A stretch of 64,000 bases of DNA from Cheilinus undulatus (Eukaryota > Chordata > Actinopteri > Labriformes > Labridae): contig NC_054869.1 in the NCBI RefSeq assembly GCF_018320785.1, positions 12,658,698 through 12,722,697 of the forward strand, written 5' to 3'. The position numbers and the translations under genes are program-made. Under the pieces are notes generated by a model. It was not told where the DNA came from, did no database searches, and saw only the letters and a program-made list of their open reading frames with translations. Numbering within the stretch: the stretch's first letter is position 1; every line of letters starts with the position of its first letter. Shown here piece after piece: positions 55,861 to 64,000 of the stretch.

Positions 55861-58300
55861 TTATGTTTTTGGGTTAATTTAACAAGATCTTGAGAAAATG
55901 ACCTCTGAAGATTTTCTCTTGTAAATGAACAAAAAACATCCAATTCCAGCTGACCACTCTGGCACAAGGAGAGTGGATTGAATGCAGTATCAAAAACTAT
56001 AAATGTCCCAGCAGTAAAAACATATTTTCTTTTGTGTTTGTTCAACAAATCCTCTTACCTACAAATTGGCATCCTCGTATCCCTGGCTTTTGGCTTCCTG
56101 GTAAAAAGCAATTAACCCCCCTCCAGTGCCAGCCCATGCCTGCCTCTCTGAATACATGCCACCTGGTGCTTAAGCCACCATTGCTTTTAAAATAAAAGCA
56201 CTAATAAATACTCAAATATATTCAATAGTAACACTAGCAATACCACACCTATTCTGTAGTATGAATTAAATAACAAAAATTAACTGATAAAAAAATAGGT
56301 AAATGAAATGGCAAATGTGAATAGCTCCAGCACCAGTGAAATCAACATCATAGGAAAAGCTGCTGTAATATATGATGAGACAAATAAGAATAAAGGATGC
56401 ATGACCCCCAAAGGCTTCCATGTTAAAGTCAAACAAGGCCATACCAATACTGTTACCACAGTGCGTGCCTGCTCTGTTGATTTATTTCCATGTTCCTATT
56501 GCTTTGCTAATAACAAATGTCCAGCCTGTCCACTTGTCAGATAAACTCTAAAATATTGTTTCACCATCCTGTAAAAAGTGTCTGGCCACCCCCGCTTCTC
56601 TCTTTAACCCCCTCTCCCTCCAGAGAGGTTACAGTTTATCTCCACAAAACCAGGATTTGTCCCCTCAAACCCCGTCTGCCATCAGCCTGCCAGATATGTT
56701 CCTGTTTTTCAGTCTGAATTAACAGCTGGGTGTTACAGGCATTACACCAGAATTGCTGCTCCACTCAGACCTCAATGCCCTGCTGGATTTACCAAGCTCA
56801 ACAGACTGTGATAAGTGTTGTTGGATCCCTTTGCCTGTTCCAAGCAGGGGGAGGAATTGTATATTTATGATCTCCTAAATTATATATATGGAGACATATG
56901 GGATACTCAAGTGGGCACAACAGATGATGCCTCAGGAAAATGTTGTTTGGATTCATTTATTGAAGAGGGAGGAAGTTGTTTATGGAAAAGCAATGATCTT
57001 TTTTCCTCTGTTGGAAAGATGCAGTCATATTTCTGTTATTGTTTCCTTGCACGCCTTTTACTTGACCAGTGCTGCTGTAAAAATGCATCATTTATGTCCT
57101 CAAAAGCCTAAAAAAATAAACAACTGCTCTTTGGTTGGCAACAACATTTGGTTAAATAGGTTTTATTTTGAGTCATCTCACCTCGTGTTGTTTCATTTTT
57201 GAGAGGCGTTCATGCAGAGTGGCTCTGCTTTGTACATAAAAGGATTCTCGTTCATCTGCCACTCCGCCTGACTCCTTCCATCTGCCAACATGTAGTAAAA
57301 GATTCATGAGTGCAAAAACTATAAACATTGACCTACCTCTTTATTGCAGCACCATCATCTCTACTCGTTACATTTAGATACCGTTTTGAGGATATTAATG
57401 CTGGACATTGACCTTCTTTGCTGAAAAGTAAATGATGGACGATTCTTTTCAGTAGCTGGCATGAAAACCTGGCTTTTCTTTCCACATCTGACTCACTAAG
57501 TGCTTAAATAATCCAATCTCTTCCTTCACAGTGCTCTTCGAAATCTTGCAACTTATCAATTGTTACTGCAACCAGAGGGCGGTGGTTAAATCTAGCACAT
57601 CTTTCATGTCTGACTCATTGAAGCCGCTCTTCTATTAGGAATGTGACTATTTATAAAACTGACAAAGTGATGGATCAGATGTTGAATCAAAGTTACACTC
57701 ATACATAAAAACACCACTGCCAAATGGCCTCATAACATCCACTTTTCAAATATATGGATGCTCTTCCTTGCTGTTATGTGCTTTGTTTATGTATGAGCGA
57801 CTGTCTTCAAGTTATAATGTGCAATACAAATTTGTAAACACGAGAATATCTCCAACCGCTGATGGAGTTTTTACTACCTTCTTGTGTTTTTACAGCTAAT
57901 TAAGATAAATATTGTGTTGATGGAACATTGTCAGCCTGGAGATGACGACTTTCGAGTTGTAATGTGATGCAGAGGGTGCTTAAACTCTCAGAATATACAG
58001 ATATTTTCCAATGTGGGGTTTTCTTCCAGCTGTTACAGCATATGTCAGCATATCACAAGGATGCAAAGGCGCTGCAGGGATGTTTAATGATGCTCCTGTG
58101 CTGCTGAAGATGATGATTTAATGATGATGGTTTGTGGTTTCTTGTAAAAGGATGGGAGAATAAGGAGAAATGACTGTACTATGCTCAGCAATGGATTTTC
58201 CACACTTTAAAATGTACACATCCATGAGATATTAAAGCTTGTGCTGATTTCTGTACCCCTAGTAGACAAAGCTGTTGCCTATATTTTTAATTATTTTCTA
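55861..58300. other. Intergenic, no gene recognised
   Basis: Several open frames (for example 56,308-56,544 and 56,815-57,202) have no recognisable domain, no matching splice pattern and normal AT-rich composition. No repeat ends were identified. Confidence 0.45.
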
Positions 58301-58548
58301 TATTCTATGTCTGTCATCAGGAAAATCAATCTTACAAAGTTCCAATATGAAACAGTTTTGCCAGGCTGGAAAACTAACCTGACCAATAGGCATCATTTGA
58401 TGAAAACGCAATAGTAGCTACAGGTGGGGTTTACTTGTACTGGAAACAGCAATGGCTGCCGCAGCTGTAGTGTTCCAGGTGGATGCGGCTATAGTATAGC
58501 ATTGGTTTTATCAGAACTGGGCCACATTTCTTTATCAAAACAAGAGTG

Positions 58549-58737
58549 TGGGGGCGCAGGTGGCCGAGTGGTTAAGGTGCGCCCCATGTACGCGGATGGC
58601 CCAGGTTCGAATCTGGCCCCAGGCCCCACCGCATGCCTCTCCCCCGCTCTCTCTCCTGTTTCCGACTCTATCCACTATCCTCCTCTATCAAAATAAAGGC
58701 ACAGAAATGCCCAAAATAAAACCTTTAAAAAAAAACA
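58549..58737 (+). mobile_element. tRNA-derived SINE
   Basis: The head has pol III promoter boxes: box A GTGGCCGAGTGGTTAAGG (58,560-58,577) and box B GGTTCGAATCT (58,604-58,614). The body and tail continue CCGCATGCCTCTCCCCCGC, CCTGTTTCCGACTCTATCC and ATCAAAATAAAGGCA, ending in poly-A. A real tRNA is ruled out by the attached tail and by further copies at 25,107 and 58,742. Confidence 0.85.
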
Positions 58738-58741
58738 AGAG

Positions 58742-58935
58742 GGTGGCAAACCGGGTCTGACGGTTAAATCGTGCCCCACATCAGCAGGCAGCCCTGGTTC
58801 AAGACCGGCCTGCAGCTCCTTTCCTGCGTGTCTCTGCTCCATTCTTTCATCCCTGTTTCTGACAATATCTACTCTAAATCCTCTCTAAATAAAAGCCCAA
58901 AAAAATCCCCAAAATATATGTTAAAAAAAGAGTAA
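58742..58935 (+). mobile_element. Second, diverged copy of the tRNA-derived SINE
   Basis: Directly downstream of the first: GGTCTGACGGTTAA in place of box A, CCTGGTTCAAGACCGG as a decayed box B, then CCTGCGTGTCTCTGC and CTCTAAATAAAAG. Older than its neighbour. Confidence 0.7.
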
Positions 58936-59568
58936 AGAGCCACTTTAAAAGCCTCTCTTTGCAGAGAAGATTTTTGTTTTACTTCTACCGACCGGCCTTG
59001 TCATGAGTTTTATCAACCAACAAGCCCCACTTTTCAGGCAGCGCCTGCCTGTTGAGCTAAGATTGCAACCGGAGCTGATCATGCCAACTACTTAATTTTT
59101 CCTTGTCAGTCTGATTGGCTTGTAATGAATTTAACAGACATAGAATTCATCCAATCACCTTCTGTGAATTTTGGGAAAGTCCTTCCCTCCAAAATGCTTT
59201 GTATGGGAGTTTTGCCAGGTGGATTGGAAATACATTATATGCAACTGATAAATAAAACAGTCTATCTGGCATGTCAGGTTAACTAAATTCGCCCAGTAAA
59301 CAAAACTACTATCTACATACAAATGTTGTTACAGTATGCATTATACAGTATACAGTACATAGCGTGTTAAACAGCAGTAGGTATGACTGCCAGTCACTTG
59401 GCATTTTACAGCATGCTGAGCCCATTGAGGCTGGTTTCTGATTTTGGGAAACTGAAGTAAAGAACAGCTCAGCTAAAGACTAACTCTATTATAGTAAAGC
59501 ATCTACTTAGTGCTGAAAAAGGCTTACGAATGATTAACTCTGATTTTCATAGAGATGAACATTTACCT

Positions 59569-60826
59569 TGACATTGCAAAGCAGATTGACTGGCCAGATT
59601 TCATGTCTGTCATCAGGCAGATCCATCTTGCGAAGCTCAAATCTGAAACGACTGTGCCTGGTTTGAGCAGAGACAGACCAATCAGCCCCATTTGACCAGA
59701 ACAGAGCAGTAGCTACAAGCAGGGTTTAGTCATACTGCAAACTGGTAAACAATGATGGCCAGTGAGGTGATTAGCTTAGATTTAGCTTAAGTATGGTGGC
59801 AGTTTTCTCAGAACCGGACAAAATATCTTTCTCAGAAAAGAGTATTGAACACTTTTCTTGGACAAAAAAAAGATGTGTTTGCTCTTCTCCTGACTAGCCT
59901 CAACATGACTTTGGGGTATGCTATTGCAAGCCTGTATACAATGGCTGCCATTGGAGCAATTAGCTTGGATGTTGCTACAGTGCCACTTTATTTTTAAAGA
60001 TATATTTTTGGACCTTTTATGCATTTATTTAGAGAGGACCAAGGTTATAATAGTTTTTTTTATTTCTATTTTGTCATAATTTTTTAAAAATATATTAAAA
60101 CAGGCTACTCTTCACTTATATTATTTACTAAATGATAATGTTTGAATACAACTCCAGAAGTAAAACTACCACTATGTGAAGTCTTAACTACTCAGATCAC
60201 ACTCCCCAGATTTGGGTGTCAGTGCCAGTCAGAATGGTTGTGTCAAAGACCAAAACTATGGATATTTTGTCTCCATTTTTATTTTATTAAGTTTTTGGTA
60301 AAGCTTAGTTTTTATTTTGGTTCAGTTAACTAAAATGATTTTTTTTATTTTAGTTTTAGTTTTAGTTAGTTTTAGTTAACTATAACAACCTTGGAGAAGA
60401 CATGGTCAGACACAGGTTTGAGAGATAGGGGAGAGACATGCGATCTGCCATCTGGGGCCATCCCAAAAGCGATTGTTTTATCAGAACTGGACAATGATGA
60501 TGACCACACTGAAAGGGTTTCTTGAGATAAACAGATGTTTTTGCTTTTTTTCTGACTGGCTTTGGCATGGGTTTGTTTGTTTCATCAACTGGCTCCACTA
60601 ATAGTCAGCAACGATAGCGGCATGCCTTTTGCGTCATATGTCATATTTTTATCACTCTGATTGGCCCGTAATGAATGAAATAGACAGAACATTCATCCAA
60701 CCACCTTCCAAGACTTCTTTCAAAGGTTCTGCCTTTCCCAAACTGTCGACAGATGTTGCCAGAATGGATTTTATACATATTTTATGCAATGGATATGTGA
60801 AACAGCCTATCTGGCATGTCAGGTTA
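59569..60826 (+). mobile_element. 9-bp-TSD family, copy D, long form with nested element
   Basis: Starts TGACATTGCAAAGCAGAT and ends GGCATGTCAGGTTA. The flanking 9-mers CATTTACCT (59,560-59,568) and TGTTTACCT (60,827-60,835) match at 7 of 9 positions. The interior seems to contain one module twice (ATTAGCTT(A/G)GAT with TCAGAAC(C/T)GGACAA). A different element is inserted at 60,039-60,394. Confidence 0.65.
60039..60394. mobile_element. Nested miniature element (CCAAGGTTATAATAG ends)
   Basis: Inverted ends CCAAGGTTATAATAGTT and AACTATAACAACCTTGG. The right side carries TTTTAGTTTTAGTTAG repeats, a form common in fish. It sits inside copy D. Confidence 0.7.
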
Positions 60827-60839
60827 TGTTTACCTTCGT

Positions 60840-62416
60840 GTAACACCTTTATAACAATGAGAAGAAATTAAATTCACCAGCATTTGTTTCTTGTCACTGC
60901 ACCATATGTAACATACTTATGGCTAATGCTAACACTGATACTCTTGCCATAGATTGATGCTACAAACTGGCCAAATCAATACACTAATATTATAGTATGA
61001 GGTTTTGAATTCTGGCTAAATCTCCTGCTTCCTCCAGCACTTGCTGTGGAAACTGTAAGCACGCTGGTAATCCCTTTGTCTGACTGACCTCCTGGCAGCA
61101 GTTTTAGACATTCAAAATAAATATTTCACAAAAATCATTCTTGTGGCTGATGGTTTTGTTCACCTTAGTAGCTCTTCAAGAGTCCTCAATATTAATTTAA
61201 GTCTGTTTCATAACCAGCAAAAAATGCCAGGAGGAGCTTTAAATAAAAGTATTGGAATTAGCAGTAACTTTAAATTGTTGGTCTCTAATAAGAGGTCTAA
61301 ATGTGTACAGCTGTAACAAACCATATTTCCTTGAACATATTCTCTTTAGTGGCATACACTTTGCTAAAAGGTTGTTAGAAACTATGCTAACCAATACTGG
61401 TCAGATTTGGGGTCAGTTTACCCTCTTCCTTTGAATACAACCCCTAGAGCTGGAGTTAAAACTAATCTATAATTCCACAAGGATCAAGCCTTTACTCAGT
61501 CCCACCTGCTCTCAGGTCCATGGCACATAAAGATTAAAAATCTTCCATTAATTTGCCCCATATTGCCATGGCCTCTTTTTCTTGTGCTCAGCCTTGTTCC
61601 CTCTATTCCTCTGAGACAACTGTAACTGCAGTTGACTGCAATAAGGGACTGCAGGGAAGGGCACAGAATACTAAGATGGCCAAGCCACACAGCCTACATT
61701 TAGATCCAACCCTCCCATGAATGGGCAGAAAGCTCCTCTTGGACCGCTGAATGATAGTGTAGCAGTAGTTAACGGACAAATGCTGTAATTGAACATCTGT
61801 CTGCATGTGGCTGATGGGAACAGAATTTTAATGAGCTGCTGCATATAAAAAAATCTGAAACCAAATACCAAAATTAAGTTATATGAGTAACAAAGATGGG
61901 CAACAAATGTGATTAATTGAGACTCGTGGGAAAAATGGCTCGGCTTTGCCTCCTCCATGTAGCTTAATAAGGGATCAATATGAGAAGACTGCAGAACATT
62001 AATCTTTGATGTCAAACCAGCCTGAATTTCTTTCCCTCTTCTTTAGCAAATTAGCTATCTGAAATCCTTTTGCCTTATTCCCTTATTACATGGTTTCTTA
62101 CTTGGTTCCCTGCACTCTGAATCGGTAGCCTAATTAAAGTGGGCTATGTTTAGGAAAAGCTAACCTGAGTTTTCCTGGTACTTGACCTCACAGTTTCATG
62201 CTTTTAAAGTCTTTTTTCTAATGTTCCAAGATAACGTCCTGTCTCTTTAGTATGTCTGGCATAAATGTTGTTTTCACAGCAGTGAAATTTAAACAACTTA
62301 AACCTCAACAACTCCTGATTTCTTACTCTAGAATAGTCTACAAAAACAGTTTGTTGTTTTAGTGGGTCTAAGGTCTTTCCTGGATCTAATATGAATGCAT
62401 GTTGAGATTTGCTGAT
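60840..62416. other. Intergenic, no gene recognised
   Basis: AT-rich sequence. Short open frames on both strands show no recognisable protein and no repeat ends were seen. Confidence 0.45.
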
Positions 62417-62805
62417 ATACACTATAAGGACAAAAGTATTTGGCCACAACTGTTAATTATTGTTTTTGACAATGCTATGCTTCCAGCTATGTGGCGACAG
62501 TTTGGGGAAGGCCCTTTTCTATTCCACCATGACTGTACCTCAGTGCACAAAGCAAGGACAATAAAGACATGGCATACTGAGTTTGGTGTGGAGAAATTTG
62601 GTCAGCTCACACAGGGCCCTGACCTCAAACCCATCAAGCACCTTTGAGATGAACTGAAACAGAGATTGAGAGTCAAGCCTGACCTCATAAATGCTCTAAA
62701 AAGTGGGGGCACTCCATATTAAAGTAGATGTATTTGAACAAAATGTCATAAAATTCCCTGTTGATGTAATGGTCGGACATCCCAATGCTTTTGTCTATAT
62801 CATGT
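62417..62805 (+). mobile_element. Tc1-like transposon, internally deleted, plus strand
   Basis: The left edge CACTATAAGGACAAAAGTATTTGG and right edge CCAATGCTTTTGTCTATAT resemble inverted Tc1 ends. The interior encodes only the transposase C-terminal part: [21 protein letters not shown], then GPDLKPIKHL, stop, DELKQRLR. The catalytic Glu in the usual PIEHLWDEL is Lys here, and a stop follows. Confidence 0.7.
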
Positions 62806-62809
62806 ATGT

Positions 62810-63355
62810 CCGTTTTGGTCAAAGAAAGTAAATGAAAGGTCTCTTTGGTGGAGCCAGACCACTGACAATATGTATTATGGGAAATGTAGTTTTTAGCCTT
62901 ACTCATGATTAGATTAAACTTGTATCTCAGAAAGGAAGTGCTGTGATTTGCCGGTAAAACGTATTTCCAATTTTACAATTTTTTCTTAGTCTGGCAGTTG
63001 CACACATAAAATAACCACATTGCAAAAATTACAGACTAAGCAACATTTTAAATATAAAATAGAGAAAAAGGTCAGGGGTCTAATCCGGGATCAAGTTGTA
63101 GATCTGTTTTAGAAGTTACATGAACAGTGGGTCACGTTAGCTTTGTTTAAAGTGTTTTCTTAAGTATTCATAATTATAACTGTTACTAGATGTTGATAGT
63201 GACTTGGAAATACTGTCTTTAAATACCTTTGATGCACTTCAACTCGCCATGTCCAACTTCTGAGATGGTTTGTGTGGCTATGTTTTTATGAACATACAGT
63301 ATGTAATGATTGATCTGATTGATCTAATGACAAGTCAATAAAAACAGCTGAAATA
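62810..63355. other. Intergenic, no gene recognised
   Basis: No coding region or repeat end was identified. Confidence 0.4.
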
Positions 63356-63359
63356 TAAT

Positions 63360-63660
63360 ACATAAGCCAATGTAGCTAAGATAGCTGTAGCAATGTGAGC
63401 TTTAGCAAACGTAGCTGAAGATAATATTGCTAACATTGCTGCTTTGTATGCTTAGCTTTAGCTAAGTTAGCTACATAGCCCCATTATCTATAGATATGCT
63501 AGCTTCAGCAATAAAAGCTTTAGCAAATACAGCAAAAGCTAAATAAGCTACCTAGATAACACAACTGCTTTGTGAGCTTAGCTTTAGCAAAGTCAGCTAT
63601 GTAGCTACCTAGCTCTGTTATTTATGTAGCTTAAGAAGCTAAGTAAGATACATTTGCTGC
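63360..63660. repeat. AGCTA/TTAGC-rich imperfect repeat
   Basis: Dense AGCTA, TAGCT and TTTAGC words. A segment of about 45 bp (GCTTTGT, GCTTAGCTTTAGC, AAGT(T/C)AGCTA) occurs at about 63,440 and again at about 63,566, so part is a tandem duplication. A small GTTAGC/TAGC cluster also occurs at 13,575-13,645. Confidence 0.6.
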
Positions 63661-64000
63661 ATTAGACTGTTTTCATGAAGGACAAGCTTTTTTTTCGAGT
63701 AAGCAGACTATTTACTCTGCTTTATAAAATGTTCTGTTACTTTAACGCTTACTCTAAACCTGAGGGGAAGTTTAATCTGATTTTATTTTGAAAATTTTAG
63801 TGTGTACTTCCGTTCTGAGATATGTCGTGTCTCAGATTCTGCAGCCAGACTGTCTTGGAGCCTCAGTTTCATCTGAATCAGACTATTATTTGTTATCTTG
63901 TGAGGTATCCTACTATGCTTACCCCTTTAAGTATATTCTTCCAGGCTATGACCAAAGTAATTTATCCGCCATAATTTTAGAGATAAAACCGTGTGTAGAT

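Larger units (their letters stand above)
58300..59281 (+). mobile_element. 9-bp-TSD family, copy C, split by SINEs
   Basis: The left part (58,300-58,545) carries TGTCTGTCATCAGG, ATGGCTGCC and GTTTTATCAGAACTGG. The right part (58,936-59,281) carries TCTGATTGGCTTG, CATCCAATCACC and the family end GGCATGTCAGGTTA. Two SINE copies lie between. The left terminus is truncated. Confidence 0.6.

Noticed and set aside
56308-57202. Cluster of plus-strand open frames as exons of a further gene
   Set aside because: No shared phase, no good splice sites between them and no recognisable domain in any of them.
58549-58620. A leucine- or serine-type tRNA gene
   Set aside because: The box A and box B matches are good, but the sequence continues into a fixed tail with AATAAAGG and poly-A, and tail-sharing copies occur at 25,107 and 58,742. 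It is a SINE head.

Overview
This is vertebrate nuclear DNA, almost certainly from a teleost fish and probably a percomorph; the species cannot be read from the sequence. Genes have spliced exons with GT..AG introns. The background is AT-rich and filled with fish-type repeats: Tc1/mariner, hAT, PIF/Harbinger, LINE 3' ends, tRNA-derived SINEs, and TAGTA, TTCTA and TA microsatellites. Three protein-coding genes can be supported in full.

Layout. 1-11,280 is intergenic and built largely of transposon remnants and microsatellites. ier5l (immediate early response 5-like) is a single-exon gene at 11,489-12,367 on the + strand. crat (carnitine O-acetyltransferase) follows on the + strand as 14 coding exons from 13,320 to 21,253, giving 628 aa. 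adamts13 (the von Willebrand factor-cleaving protease) runs on the - strand from 52,226 down to 21,791. It has 29 coding exons that join without a frame break into 1,368 aa with the complete ADAMTS13 domain order. crat and adamts13 are tail to tail, with 537 bp between their stop codons. 52,300-64,000 is intergenic with nested repeats and no recognisable gene.

How the genes relate. ier5l and crat are adjacent, as they are on human 9q34, which supports the l paralogue. The three genes do not form a pathway. ier5l is a stress-inducible nuclear regulator. crat buffers acetyl-CoA and acetylcarnitine in mitochondria and peroxisomes, and this copy carries both an Arg-rich N-terminal leader and a C-terminal AKL. 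adamts13 is a secreted plasma protease.

The most unusual non-gene signal is a family of miniature elements with TAACC...GGTTA ends. Two copies (321-828 and 50,267-50,825) are flanked by perfect 9-bp target duplications, and at least four more partial or interrupted copies lie in the window. A 9-bp duplication suggests a Mutator-like origin. Other clear structures are a hAT miniature element with a perfect 8-bp duplication (7,470-8,016), a Harbinger element with a TAA duplication and a transposase remnant (2,707-3,524), a nearly full-length but broken Tc1 element (47,265-48,830), and a degenerate tandem array of about 140-bp units in adamts13 intron 19. No bacterial-type system, CRISPR array or intact autonomous transposon was found.
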